64,000 bases of DNA, taken from contig JBAXDH010000002.1 in NCBI GenBank assembly GCA_037141055.1, forward strand, positions 20,923 to 84,922. Direction: 5' to 3'. The stretch's first letter is position 1. Each line of letters begins with the position of its first letter. Origin of the DNA: CAIVAT01 sp037141055 (GTDB taxonomy: Bacteria > Bacteroidota > Bacteroidia > Bacteroidales > FEN-979). The position numbers were made by a program, and so were the translations under genes. Positions 15,020 to 23,879 of the stretch are shown here, in pieces. The notes beneath the pieces were generated by a model that saw only the letters and a program-made list of their open reading frames with translations, did no database searches and was not told the origin of the DNA.

Positions 15020-17563
15020 ATGTACAGAACTTTCGCACTCTTCGTATTGTCAGCCCTCACTGCAACCGGGTATTCAGGAAACTGGACCCCCATCGGCAAC
15101 GCATTGCCCGCCCCTGCCAGGATCAGCCTTGTCAGTTCATCCGTTGACCGTTCAACCGTGCACTTCTCCCTGCAGGGGTTCAACATGCGCGAAGTGAACA
15201 CCCCAAACGGCGCCGCTTTCATTGTTGAACTTGAAAATTCTACGCCGATGCTGGATGCCGGTGCGCCTGATTTGCCAAAGTTAACCGCTTCACTGGCAAT
15301 TCCCGACCAGGCGGGCATGGGCGTTCGCGTTGCAGGTTCGAAATACAGGGACTTTCCGGGGATGACGATTGCCCCCTCGAAAGGGGTCATCATGCGGGAT
15401 ATTGATCCCTCCACCGTTCCGTATTCATTCGGATCAGCCTATTCCGCTGATCAATTTTACCCGGGAACACTGGCTGCCGGCCGCGAGCCATTCATCATCC
15501 GTGATGTGCGCGGGCAAACCCTTGTCGTATACCCGTTCCAGTACAACCCGGTGACGAAAATCCTGCGTGTGTATTACGATCTTACCGTCGAGTTGTATAA
15601 AACCAGTGACACCGGCGAAAATCCCAGGCAACAGGTCAGCGGGATAAAAAAGACACCCGGTGATATTCAGCAGGTCATTCAGCACCAGTTCCTGAATTCA
15701 GATGCCATGAGCTATGCATCGTTGAGCGAATACGGAAACCTGCTGGTGATCTGTTACGGTCCGTTTATGAATGCAATGCAACCCTACGCCGACTGGAAAC
15801 GGGCCGAGGGATATCAAACCGAACTGATAAACAGGGATTCGGCCGGAACCACCTCTGCCCAGATCAGGTCATTCATCGCAAACTATTATTCCACCAAAGG
15901 ACTTACACACGTGCTCCTGGTGGGCGATGCGCAGCAGATACCAACCAACACGGGAACCGGGCTTGGAGGGCCATCCGACAATGCATACGGCTATATCTCC
16001 GGCAACGACCATTATTCCGATGTATTCATCGGGCGGTTTTCGGCGGAAAATGAAGCACAGGTTCAAACCCAGGTGCAACGCACCCTTGAGTATGAGCAGA
16101 ACCCGCAATTTCTTACCGAAGACTGGTTCAGCACGGTGATCGGCATTGCTTCCGACCAGGGCCCGGGCGACGACAACGAATATGATTACCAGCATGTCAG
16201 GAACCAGCAAACGCAATTGCTGGCGTATAAATACACCATGAACCCCGAGTTGTTCGACGGGTCGCAGGGCGGTAATGATGCTACCGGCAACCCCACGCCG
16301 CCCATGGTTGCGGCTGAAGTGAACAGCGGGGCCAGCCTCATCCTGTACACCGGGCATGGCAGCAACACCTCCTGGGGAACCTCCGGGTTCAGCAACAGCA
16401 ATGTGAACCAGCTCACCAATGCCGGGAAACTGCCGTTCGTCTGGTCCGTTGCGTGTGTAAACGGCAATTTTACAACGGGAACCTGTTTCGCGGAGGCGTG
16501 GCTCAGGGCATCGCAGGGCGGGCAGCCTACAGGGGCAATCGCATTTTTAGGTTCAACAATCAATCAAAGCTGGAACTCCCCCATGGCAGGTCAGGATGAA
16601 ATGACCAGCATCCTGGCAGAGGCAGACTCAAACAACATCAAAAGGACATTTGCAGGCCTGTCGATCAACGGCTGCATGAAAATGATCGATTCCTACGGAT
16701 CCGACGGCGCCGCCATGGCCGACACCTGGACTGTTTTCGGCGATCCTACCATCATGGTGCGCACTTCAACACCGCAAATCATGACGGTACAATACGACAC
16801 AACAATTTTTGTTGGCGACACCTCGTTATCAGTTTTCTGCAATGCTCAGGGTGCCCGGGTGACCGCAACTGTATCCGACAGTATTCTTGCCACAGGACTT
16901 GTGATGAATAACACGGTAACCCTCACATTCCCGCCCTTATCCATGGCTTCTGACACCATTCACCTGGTCGTAACTGCATACAACACGATGCCTTACTTTG
17001 GAATCCTGATTGTGCAGGATGCACCCGGACCGGTTACAGCCGGTTTCACGGGTCAGCCAACACGGGTCATTCCCGGCCATACCGTGGCATTCGCCGATAC
17101 AACCACCGGGCCCGCCACAACCCGGGAATGGCATTTCCCCGGCGGGACGCCCTCCGTCTCCTCGGAAAAAAATCCGGTTATTACCTATTCCGACAAAGGC
17201 ACCTACGAAGTGACGCTGATTGCAGGCAACGGAACAAGCCATGATACTATTACCAAAACGGGTTATATCACCTGCGATTTCCCAACGGGAATCTCCCGCA
17301 CGGATGAGCCTGTCACGGTTGAAGTATCGCCAAACCCGAATCCGGGAAAATTCCTGCTGACCGTTCGGTCGCTGCCCGAGACGAAGGCAGCACTGACGGT
17401 ATTGAACCTGGTGGGAGCTAAAGTATATGAAGAGACGCTGGTTCCTGACGTGAACGGTTTGATTCAGCAAACGATCGTTTTGCCGGAAGTTGCGAAAGGC
17501 ATTTATTTCCTGCAGCTAAAAGGGAATTCGCTGAACCATTCCCGTAAAATCATCATCCGGTAA
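15020..17563 (+). CDS. Gingipain-like C25 cysteine protease with PKD domain and T9SS sorting domain
   Basis: An 847-residue secreted protease. After a short signal peptide and a propeptide-like region comes the C25 domain (about 235-590): HVLLVGDAQQIP, YTGHGSNTSWG with catalytic His446 and WSVACVNGNF with catalytic Cys479. A PKD domain covers about 670-755 (IPGHTVAFADTT, GTYEVTLIAGNG). The last 80 residues are a T9SS type A sorting domain (EVSPNPNPGKFLL at its start, KGIYFLQL and SRKIIIR at its end). It should be exported across the outer membrane and attached to the surface or released. It is not PorU, which lacks a cleavable sorting domain. It starts 11 bases after the permease gene but is unlikely to be functionally tied to it. 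Confidence 0.9.
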   Translation: MYRTFALFVLSALTATGYSGNWTPIGNALPAPARISLVSSSVDRSTVHFSLQGFNMREVNTPNGAAFIVELENSTPMLDAGAPDLPKLTASLAIPDQAGMGVRVAGSKYRDFPGMTIAPSKGVIMRDIDPSTVPYSFGSAYSADQFYPGTLAAGREPFIIRDVRGQTLVVYPFQYNPVTKILRVYYDLTVELYKTSDTGENPRQQVSGIKKTPGDIQQVIQHQFLNSDAMSYASLSEYGNLLVICYGPFMNAMQPYADWKRAEGYQTELINRDSAGTTSAQIRSFIANYYSTKGLTHVLLVGDAQQIPTNTGTGLGGPSDNAYGYISGNDHYSDVFIGRFSAENEAQVQTQVQRTLEYEQNPQFLTEDWFSTVIGIASDQGPGDDNEYDYQHVRNQQTQLLAYKYTMNPELFDGSQGGNDATGNPTPPMVAAEVNSGASLILYTGHGSNTSWGTSGFSNSNVNQLTNAGKLPFVWSVACVNGNFTTGTCFAEAWLRASQGGQPTGAIAFLGSTINQSWNSPMAGQDEMTSILAEADSNNIKRTFAGLSINGCMKMIDSYGSDGAAMADTWTVFGDPTIMVRTSTPQIMTVQYDTTIFVGDTSLSVFCNAQGARVTATVSDSILATGLVMNNTVTLTFPPLSMASDTIHLVVTAYNTMPYFGILIVQDAPGPVTAGFTGQPTRVIPGHTVAFADTTTGPATTREWHFPGGTPSVSSEKNPVITYSDKGTYEVTLIAGNGTSHDTITKTGYITCDFPTGISRTDEPVTVEVSPNPNPGKFLLTVRSLPETKAALTVLNLVGAKVYEETLVPDVNGLIQQTIVLPEVAKGIYFLQLKGNSLNHSRKIIIR

Positions 17564-17584
17564 CTGTTTTCCCCTGGCGGGACG

Positions 17585-18325
17585 TCAATGCTGAATGATG
17601 AGTTTTCGTGTGGATACAATCTTGCCGCCACATTCGATGGAATAGAAGTAAATGCCATTCGGGTACGAATCAACATTCCAGGCCAGGTCCCCGGATATGC
17701 CCTGCAACGGCAACCTGCAGATTTCCTTTCCGACTATATTTTTTACCACGGCAAACGCTGCTTCACCGGTGAGTTTTGAGTAAACAAATTTAAGATTTGA
17801 AACTGCGGGATTCGGGCAGGCTCTTAAATCGGCACCCTGGCTTACCAGTTCGTCATATCCTGTTACAGTGGCCTTAAACACTATATCAAACCCGATTGAA
17901 TCGTTACGGTTGGAGCCATTGTAAACAACGAATTTCACCTTTGATTCGCCGGGTTTCCCTGCAGCATTGTAATGCGCATCGAATCCGTCGAACACATCGC
18001 CGGAGTTTATTTTGACCGGGCTTTTGCACACCATGACATGCGGGAAATAGCATCCGTCCCAGCAAAACCAGTTTGTCGTGCCGGGCACTATATTGACATA
18101 ATATTTCCTGACCCAGGAAACACATGGCACCGCTGAAACATTTTTGACGGTCAGCGGACACTGGTAATCCGTTTCGGATGCTTTCATCGAGCGGCTGAGA
18201 ACCGCCCCGTTCAGAACCTTCACTGCCGATCCGGAACTGTTGTCATATACTTCATAGCTTGTCTGGGCAATGGCCTGGCCCAGGATGAGCATCAGCGCGA
18301 TATAAAAAAAGATCAGCTTTTTCAT
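17585..18325 (-). CDS. Cysteine-rich T9SS-secreted protein of unknown function
   Basis: A 246-residue protein with a signal peptide (cleavage after about residue 20) and a C-terminal T9SS sorting domain (about 165-246, CPNPAVSNLKFVYS to STRKLIIQH). The middle domain has five cysteines (56, 68, 88, 92, 100), including NWFCWDGCYFP with a CX3C pair. These could be structural disulfides or a redox site. It lies 2 bases after the Omp28-like gene in the same direction, so the two are almost certainly cotranscribed and probably co-localised on the surface. I do not recognise a named family. Confidence 0.7.
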   Translation of the reverse strand: MKKLIFFYIALMLILGQAIAQTSYEVYDNSSGSAVKVLNGAVLSRSMKASETDYQCPLTVKNVSAVPCVSWVRKYYVNIVPGTTNWFCWDGCYFPHVMVCKSPVKINSGDVFDGFDAHYNAAGKPGESKVKFVVYNGSNRNDSIGFDIVFKATVTGYDELVSQGADLRACPNPAVSNLKFVYSKLTGEAAFAVVKNIVGKEICRLPLQGISGDLAWNVDSYPNGIYFYSIECGGKIVSTRKLIIQH

Positions 18326-18327
18326 GA

Positions 18328-19392
18328 TTACCTGATTATCAGTTTGTAAATACTTTTTTCATTCCGTTCTTCCAGTACCAGGGAATAGAGGCCGGGCGGA
18401 AGTCCTGTGTTGTTCAACTGAATGTCATGGGAGCCGGAGCCAAAAACCTGGTCGGCCGGAACTGCAACCACTGCTCCCGATGCATTCACAAGGGAAACAC
18501 GGATCCTCCCCGCATTTTTAACATTGATCCTCAGCGTAGCCAGCCCAGCCGAAGGGTTTGGGTAGACGGCCGTGACGGAGGCAACACTGTTTTCGTGCGT
18601 ATCGATGCCGAGAGGGCGGGTTACCGACTGGCGAACTGCCTGCTGAATTTCTGAACGAAAAAGGGAATCTGCCTTTTTATCGACATAGACCACCATGTCG
18701 CAATTTTCTGCCGCCCAGTCGGTGGAATCCAGTTTAAAGGAATACGATTTTGAGATGGTTTGATCTTTTGTCCAGGTTCCGCTGATGAATTCCTCGCCCA
18801 GGACCGGCAAAACCAGTTTCCGCAGTACGTTGTAATGCGGAATGAATTTATCAGGATAGGGATCACCTCCCGGGCACCCGGGATCATGCTGCTGCGGTCC
18901 CATCAGGTTATTCTCGACAACGGCCAGGTTTATCCTGTAGGTACCGGGCATGTCGGCGACCACCGATGTCAGTTCCACCGACACATCAATCATGCGCGTT
19001 ACGGCGTTATAGAATTTGGAAACGATCCTGATTTTGACGGGCGATTGACCGGCCGCGACATAGCGGGCATTTACCGAATCGACCATATCATCCACCGGGA
19101 TCTCTTTCCCCTGGCGGTTTACGAGCGTTCCGGTACTCTGGAAAGCCATTTCAGTGAAAAGTTGCTCAAACTGGGGTAAATAAAACATGGAACTCGGCCC
19201 CTGGATTCCCAGAACGACGGTATTCGGGTGCTGGTTCAGAACAATCCGGTTGATAACCGAATCCATGCAGGCACAATGTGAACAACCGGTTGCAGTGACA
19301 TCATCGAGCAGGAGGTTCCTGGGATTTTGAGCGATCAGTGAATTGAATGATGCCAGCAAGGCAAGGGCCAGTGACAGTAGCAGATTTTTCAT
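18328..19392 (-). CDS. Omp28-like thioredoxin-fold protein with T9SS sorting domain
   Basis: A 354-residue protein with a signal peptide (about 1-21), an Omp28-related domain and a T9SS sorting domain (about 272-354, VYPNPSAGLATLRINV to SIYKLIIR). Near the start of the mature protein is TGCSHCACMD, a CXXC motif (Cys37, Cys40) plus Cys42 at the position of a thioredoxin active site. The adjoining VVLGIQGPSS and FQSTGTLVNRQG also fit a thioredoxin-like fold. It is probably a surface-exposed thiol/disulfide or thiol-binding protein. A full -33/-7 promoter at 19419-19449 starts this transcript. The exact function is unknown. Confidence 0.75.
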   Translation of the reverse strand: MKNLLLSLALALLASFNSLIAQNPRNLLLDDVTATGCSHCACMDSVINRIVLNQHPNTVVLGIQGPSSMFYLPQFEQLFTEMAFQSTGTLVNRQGKEIPVDDMVDSVNARYVAAGQSPVKIRIVSKFYNAVTRMIDVSVELTSVVADMPGTYRINLAVVENNLMGPQQHDPGCPGGDPYPDKFIPHYNVLRKLVLPVLGEEFISGTWTKDQTISKSYSFKLDSTDWAAENCDMVVYVDKKADSLFRSEIQQAVRQSVTRPLGIDTHENSVASVTAVYPNPSAGLATLRINVKNAGRIRVSLVNASGAVVAVPADQVFGSGSHDIQLNNTGLPPGLYSLVLEERNEKSIYKLIIR

Positions 19393-19418
19393 GGGATGGC
19401 AATTAATTACATTACATC

Positions 19419-19449
19419 CAAATGTAAGAAATTAAAGCGGGGAAGTCAA
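19419..19449 (-). promoter_or_regulatory. Promoter of the Omp28-like / cysteine-rich T9SS gene pair
   Basis: TACATTTG core at 19419-19426 and TTG at 19447-19449 on the minus strand with a 20-base spacer. The leader to the ATG at 19392 is about 20-26 bases. Confidence 0.65.
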
Positions 19450-19526
19450 CCCTAAAATGAAAAAATACTACAAATAAAAGTAGAAATACGTATGGGACTG
19501 ATTAAAGGTTCACTCAGCCTGATTTT

Positions 19527-19548
19527 CGATTGGGCGATTGACGATTGA
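19527..19548. repeat. Three units of a 7-8 bp CGATTGA tandem repeat
   Basis: CGATTGGG, CGATTGA and CGATTGA lie just downstream of the stop codon of the Omp28 lipoprotein gene. A related array lies at 23764. Confidence 0.65.
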
Positions 19549-19555
19549 TACTGAA

Positions 19556-20416
19556 TCACGGCTTTATAACCGGCGATTTCATCACATGAAGCACTTCCTG
19601 CGTTTTCGAATTGGAGATGAAAGCGATAACACTGCAGTTGGCAGGAATCCAGGTTTCGGTACTGAAATTTTTGGAATAAGTTTTGGAGATATGATCCTGG
19701 GCTTTGGGATTAATTGCGACCTGTTCCCCAAAACTTGTGTTCAGCGATCCACGCAAAATGTGCATGAACCGGAAAATTTTAATGATTGGGACGGAATCGG
19801 GCTTGATGATATTCAACTGCCCGCCGTAAATATTGTCCTCAAGGATGCAGACCGTAAGATTTACGGTGCCGGTATATCCGGCCAGGAATTTTATATCAAC
19901 TTTTGAATTCATCATTTTGGTCGGGGCATCAAACGTGTTATGGACCGTCATGACTGCAATTTTGGGCAACGTTGTGGCTACCTGAACAGCCTGGTTCCAC
20001 TCCGAAGGGCCGAAGGAAATATTTCCCTTGTACGGCAGCCTGTTCACCATCCCCTTGGGATTTCCGTCGATGTTGAAGGCACTGTTTGCAAGCCAGTCAT
20101 TTCCTGCAGTGCAGGTATAATCGGCCTCAAGGTAAGGCGGATACTGAACCGGGTTTGGCCTGGCAAACTGGCCTGCATGCACGGCGATCACAAATGCCTG
20201 CCCTGCATAAAGTTCCTGGATGGTGTTGGCGATTTTTGCGGCAGGGGCGCAGTTTACACACAGGTGGCCGGTATAATCCTCAATCAATACCGATCGTTTG
20301 GTGGTGTCAACATACACGGATTTTACAGTGTAATACGGATCACTGATCTTGGTGCACGACTGGAATAAAACAGCACCAAAGAGCAGAAGGATGGTTATCT
20401 GGAAAATCGTTTTCAT
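19556..20416 (-). CDS. Omp28-family outer-membrane lipoprotein
   Basis: A 286-residue lipoprotein (signal ending FQSC, lipidated Cys21). The Omp28 signature follows: KRSVLIEDYTGHLCVNCAPA with a CXXC pair Cys53-Cys56, then AFVIAVHAGQFA and a later KYSF-like region with WIPANCSVIAFIS. Omp28 is known from Porphyromonas gingivalis as a surface-exposed lipoprotein; the fold is thioredoxin-like. It is 50 bases downstream of the DUF6029 barrel gene and in the same direction, so one operon with that gene and the TlpA-like gene is likely. The CVNC site suggests redox or adhesin activity, but no substrate is known. Confidence 0.85.
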   Translation of the reverse strand: MKTIFQITILLLFGAVLFQSCTKISDPYYTVKSVYVDTTKRSVLIEDYTGHLCVNCAPAAKIANTIQELYAGQAFVIAVHAGQFARPNPVQYPPYLEADYTCTAGNDWLANSAFNIDGNPKGMVNRLPYKGNISFGPSEWNQAVQVATTLPKIAVMTVHNTFDAPTKMMNSKVDIKFLAGYTGTVNLTVCILEDNIYGGQLNIIKPDSVPIIKIFRFMHILRGSLNTSFGEQVAINPKAQDHISKTYSKNFSTETWIPANCSVIAFISNSKTQEVLHVMKSPVIKP

Positions 20417-20466
20417 GCTATGTTCAAATTTTCGTTCAAAATGTAAATATTAAACTGCCCCGGAGA

Positions 20467-22182
20467 TCAGAAACTGCTGGTTACCGTCAGGGTAAGTCCG
20501 TTCGTTGCAGGGACATACCTGCAGACCCCGCCCACGCAGATGATTCCTTCGCGCTGCCTGCCGTATGAAACCGCGATTCTTGTGGAATGGTAGGTATACC
20601 CTCCGCTGAGCGTGTAATAATTCAAACGCTTCCCTGCATCGCTGTTCCCATAATTGTACTGGTCCATAACCGAGACAAACCATGCCGGTGAAATGGTGAG
20701 TTCAACCAGTCCTGCCACCCAGTTTCCCTTGTCCTGCTTCGTCCACAAACCCTGGACTTCCCATCGCAGCGTATGTTTTTTCGTGATATTCCAGGCGATG
20801 TCGGCAATTCCGATCTGCGAATAGATGGTGCCGTAATCGCCGGGGGCATGCGATTCAACCACATCCTTGTTATACGTCTGGTAGAGATAGGTGAAAATTC
20901 CCTTCCACTTCTTATTGAATTTCTTGGTCACCTCGATGTTGGCATCCTGGTAGTAGACGATATCGCCTGCACCATAGAATGAGGACTTGTATCCCAGGGT
21001 TCCGATCTGGCCGACAATGGTCGTGTCATTGACCTGCGTCCGTTTGAGGCCATTGACCTGTGAAAAGTTTGCCGCAATCGACAAGCCTGTCTTTCCGCCA
21101 AGTACCGAATTTTTCGCAAAATGCAGGGTAACTGTCCCAGAAACTCCTACTTCCCCATCGGGCTGGGTAGAGTAGGGATACATGCTTGCAAGCGCGTAGG
21201 AGTGCTCTTTCGTTATTGACGGGAGGTAGTTGATGTTCACCATGTTGTTGGTCACAGTCCGGTCGGACTTGTAACTCATGTTATCGATCCATTTCGACAT
21301 CAGGGAGATCCCCAGCCCTGGTTTTGAAAAGGAGAGATTGGTGAACAACCCGTCGCCGTTCTTATAGATATAGTTGTTCCTGGCCGACGGATCGTTGATC
21401 TTATGGGCATATTCGGTGAACCAGTTGAAGTCGCCGATGTTTAAATTGAAACGGCCGCCGTAATTCGAAACATTCTCCGGCATTTTCAGTGCCAGGATCT
21501 TGCCGTTGTTCGGGATATCCTTGGTGGTTCCCAACTGGTAATCGCTTACAAAGGAGGCTCCCAGCGTCAGTTTGACTTTTGCGTCATTCAGTTTGGTAAA
21601 AATGTCATTCAGGTAGAAATCGGCATCGAAACCCTTAACGATTCCCCTGTTGTAATCTTTATATGGTTCCCAGTAGTAACGCTGAACGCCGTACACGCCT
21701 TTGAAGGTGATCCCCTTGGCGGGCATTACCTTGACCCTGATTCCACGGAGGGAGTTGTCGAATCCGAGGGTCCATTCCTGGTAGGTTCGCAACATCATCC
21801 CATAGCCGAACTGCTCATAAAAATTCCCGGCGGTGATATCGATAAAATCGTTTTTGTAATTCACATACCAGTATGGAATCCCAACCCCGTTGTATTGCGC
21901 ATCGTAACCGGTAAGCGGCGGAAGATATGCCTCGAAACGCAGTCCGGCGGTAAAATTACCAAGTGAATAATTAACCTCGGTGAAGGCATTCATTTTGATA
22001 AGTTTCCCGGCAAGGGTGGAATCCGTGATCCCGGTTTTGGGATCGGTCAGGTAGTACGTAGCATCCGCCTGCATGCTGCCATGAACTTCACTGCCCTTCA
22101 GAAAATCCTGTGAGCTGGCAACCACAGGAACAAGAAACAACAAACTGATTGCTCCCAGAAAAAAGTAGATTGGTCTATTCAA
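20467..22182 (-). CDS. DUF6029-family outer-membrane beta-barrel protein
   Basis: About 572 residues counted from a TTG start at 22182. A longer reading from 22266 would overlap the preceding gene and put 27 residues in front of the signal peptide, so the TTG is preferred. The signal peptide (PIYFFLGAISLLFLVPVVAS) is followed by a long run of amphipathic strands such as NFTAGLRFEAYLPP and YYTLSGGYTYHSTRIAVSYG. It ends YVPATNGLTLTVTSSF; a terminal aromatic residue is typical of outer-membrane barrels, and PATNG near the end is a mark of DUF6029. Function unknown; it lies between a TlpA-like thioredoxin and an Omp28 lipoprotein. Confidence 0.8.
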   Translation of the reverse strand: MNRPIYFFLGAISLLFLVPVVASSQDFLKGSEVHGSMQADATYYLTDPKTGITDSTLAGKLIKMNAFTEVNYSLGNFTAGLRFEAYLPPLTGYDAQYNGVGIPYWYVNYKNDFIDITAGNFYEQFGYGMMLRTYQEWTLGFDNSLRGIRVKVMPAKGITFKGVYGVQRYYWEPYKDYNRGIVKGFDADFYLNDIFTKLNDAKVKLTLGASFVSDYQLGTTKDIPNNGKILALKMPENVSNYGGRFNLNIGDFNWFTEYAHKINDPSARNNYIYKNGDGLFTNLSFSKPGLGISLMSKWIDNMSYKSDRTVTNNMVNINYLPSITKEHSYALASMYPYSTQPDGEVGVSGTVTLHFAKNSVLGGKTGLSIAANFSQVNGLKRTQVNDTTIVGQIGTLGYKSSFYGAGDIVYYQDANIEVTKKFNKKWKGIFTYLYQTYNKDVVESHAPGDYGTIYSQIGIADIAWNITKKHTLRWEVQGLWTKQDKGNWVAGLVELTISPAWFVSVMDQYNYGNSDAGKRLNYYTLSGGYTYHSTRIAVSYGRQREGIICVGGVCRYVPATNGLTLTVTSSF

Positions 22183-22222
22183 GGTGTCGGATTTATAAAT
22201 TGAACAACTCGCAATTTCATCT

Positions 22223-22747
22223 CTATTTAACCTCTTCGCCCCGGTTGAGTTTTCGAACCATCTCAATCAGGCCAAGTTCATCCCCTTCCGAAAATGAAGT
22301 ATGCTGAAAAACAACTTCTCCCTTGCCGTTCAGCAAAAAAGTGTGCGGTATGGGGCCAACGTTCATTGCGCGTTTAAAATCGCTGTTGGGGTCGAGCAAA
22401 ACCGAAAAGTCCCAGCCTTTGCCATTTACCATCGGGGCAACCAGCGTCATCGAACGGGAATCATCCACGGAAATGGCATAGAGTTTTACCCCGGTTTCCT
22501 TTACCCAGTCATCATACACATCGGAAATGGTTGTGAGTTCACGCACGCACGGCTTGCACCACGTTGCCCAGAAACTGATGATGATCGGTTTGCCGCTGTT
22601 GGTAATGCTGTCGGAAGTAAAGGGCAGACCCTTAACCGTTTTGAGTTTGACGGAAGGAAGTTTGTTGTAGGTGAAAACCCCCTCCTGTGCAACGGCGCAG
22701 GAAGAGATGAAAACAAAGAGCAGCAGGATTCTGAAACTTTTCATCAT
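22223..22747 (-). CDS. TlpA-like periplasmic thioredoxin
   Basis: A 174-residue redox protein. The active site is WATWCKPCVREL with Cys64 and Cys67, and PIPHTFLLNGKGEVVF carries the cis-proline loop. The N-terminal signal ends ISSCAVAQ, so it could be a lipoprotein (Cys17) or be cleaved after AQ. Such proteins reduce or oxidise disulfides in the periplasm. It is the first gene of a co-directional set with the DUF6029 barrel and Omp28 lipoprotein genes, 40 bases before the barrel gene. A TAnnTTTG core is at 22766-22773. Confidence 0.9.
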   Translation of the reverse strand: MMKSFRILLLFVFISSCAVAQEGVFTYNKLPSVKLKTVKGLPFTSDSITNSGKPIIISFWATWCKPCVRELTTISDVYDDWVKETGVKLYAISVDDSRSMTLVAPMVNGKGWDFSVLLDPNSDFKRAMNVGPIPHTFLLNGKGEVVFQHTSFSEGDELGLIEMVRKLNRGEEVK

Positions 22748-22765
22748 GTATTGTTTTTGGTTTCA

Positions 22766-22773
22766 CAAAGGTA
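22766..22773 (-). promoter_or_regulatory. Promoter core (TACCTTTG) for the TlpA/DUF6029/Omp28 genes
   Basis: Exact TAnnTTTG match 18 bases before the tlpA-like start. The -33 region falls inside the end of manA and shows no TTG. Confidence 0.45.
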
Positions 22774-22779
22774 AAAAAA

Positions 22780-23754
22780 TTACGGGATATAGACCTCCAG
22801 AATCTTAACAACCGGACCGGGAACCAGGGTAATATCTTCTATGGTGGCAGGGAGGAGGATCACCTCCCCGGCTTTCAGGGATAGGCTTTCATCGCCGGTT
22901 TTGATGACCGCCTGACCTTCAGTGCAAAGATAAATGACAAAAGAGTCAAGTGAACTGTAGTCCTTGCCCGTTTCCTTGTTGAGGTCCATCAGGTTTGTCC
23001 TGAAAAAGGGGCAATCGACGATGGTGGCAGGTTTATTCGGGACGCTCCGGTAATTGGTCCGGTAACTTTCCACAGGGCTGAAATCGATGGCCTCGAGGGC
23101 GAGATCCGTGTGGAGGTCGCGCGGCCTTCCCTCACCATCCACCCGGTCCCAGTCGTAGATCCGGTAGGTGGTATCGGAGGTTTGCTGGATTTCGGCAAGC
23201 AGGATTCCGGGCCCCAGCGCATGCACCCTTCCGGCCGGGATGAAAAAAGCATCGCCCTTGTTCACCTTCTCATTGTTGAGAACCTCCTTCAATTTTTTTT
23301 GCTGCAGGGATTCCAGGTAGGTTGCAGCACTCATTTTCCGGTTAAACCCTGTGATCAGCTCTGCACCGGGTGCCGCATCGAGGATATACCACATCTCTGT
23401 TTTACCATGGCCGATGTCGCGCCTGGCAGCAAGCGCATCATCCGGGTGTACCTGGATGGAAAGCCAGTCGCTGGCATCAATTAGTTTGACAAGAAGCGGA
23501 AATTCATTTTCATACTTTTCGTACACCTTCTCCCCCACCAGTTCGTCCATGTAAATTTCCAGGATCTCATTCAGTTCGTTCCCGGCTAAAAAACCGTTGG
23601 CTATAACAGTTTGGCAATCAGAAACCCCGGACAGTACCCATGCCTCTCCGCAATTCGCCAACGGGGCAAAATCGAGGCCCAGGCTGGTTTTGATCTTTTG
23701 ACCTCCCCAGATTTTATCCTTGAATACGGGTTTGAACTTTAACGGATATAACAT
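22780..23754 (-). CDS. manA: Mannose-6-phosphate isomerase, class I (short type)
   Basis: A 324-residue zinc enzyme that interconverts mannose-6-phosphate and fructose-6-phosphate, supplying mannose for glycans. Family signatures are WGGQKIKTSLG, the metal-site stretch SIQVHPDDALA, KTEMWYIL and FIPAGRVHALGPGILLAEIQ. Length and motifs match the short Bacillus-type ManA. It stands alone; its 3' end abuts the TlpA-like gene in the same direction with a 32-base gap containing a promoter core. Confidence 0.92.
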   Translation of the reverse strand: MLYPLKFKPVFKDKIWGGQKIKTSLGLDFAPLANCGEAWVLSGVSDCQTVIANGFLAGNELNEILEIYMDELVGEKVYEKYENEFPLLVKLIDASDWLSIQVHPDDALAARRDIGHGKTEMWYILDAAPGAELITGFNRKMSAATYLESLQQKKLKEVLNNEKVNKGDAFFIPAGRVHALGPGILLAEIQQTSDTTYRIYDWDRVDGEGRPRDLHTDLALEAIDFSPVESYRTNYRSVPNKPATIVDCPFFRTNLMDLNKETGKDYSSLDSFVIYLCTEGQAVIKTGDESLSLKAGEVILLPATIEDITLVPGPVVKILEVYIP

Positions 23755-23763
23755 GAATAAAGG

Positions 23764-23796
23764 GATTGACGATTGGACGATTGACGGTTGACGATT
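23764..23796. repeat. Four to five units of a 7-8 bp GATTGAC tandem repeat
   Basis: GATTGAC, GATTGGAC, GATTGAC, GGTTGAC and GATT run head to tail just outside the manA start codon. A shorter relative lies at 19527. Confidence 0.75.
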
Positions 23797-23838
23797 TTCG
23801 GAAATTTAAATTTCAAAAATGTGTTGCAGGATTCTGCT

Positions 23839-23846
23839 TACCTTTG
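23839..23846 (+). promoter_or_regulatory. Promoter core (TACCTTTG) for the LOG-family gene
   Basis: Exact TAnnTTTG match, 33 bases before the ATG at 23880. It also argues against the longer reading that would start upstream of it at 23766. Confidence 0.45.
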
Positions 23847-23879
23847 AATCCTTTTTCAAAAACAAAAATACAGATTTTA

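Noticed and set aside
15869..16357. Long minus-strand open frame within the C25 protease gene
   Set aside because: It is opposite a gene with clear catalytic motifs and sorting domain, and its translation has no recognisable features.
15020..17563. PorU, the T9SS sortase
   Set aside because: The C25 domain is similar, but PorU does not carry the C-terminal sorting domain that is clear here, so this is T9SS cargo.
22183..22266. N-terminal extension of the DUF6029 gene to 22266
   Set aside because: It would overlap the TlpA-like gene by 44 bases and place 27 polar residues before a clear signal peptide.
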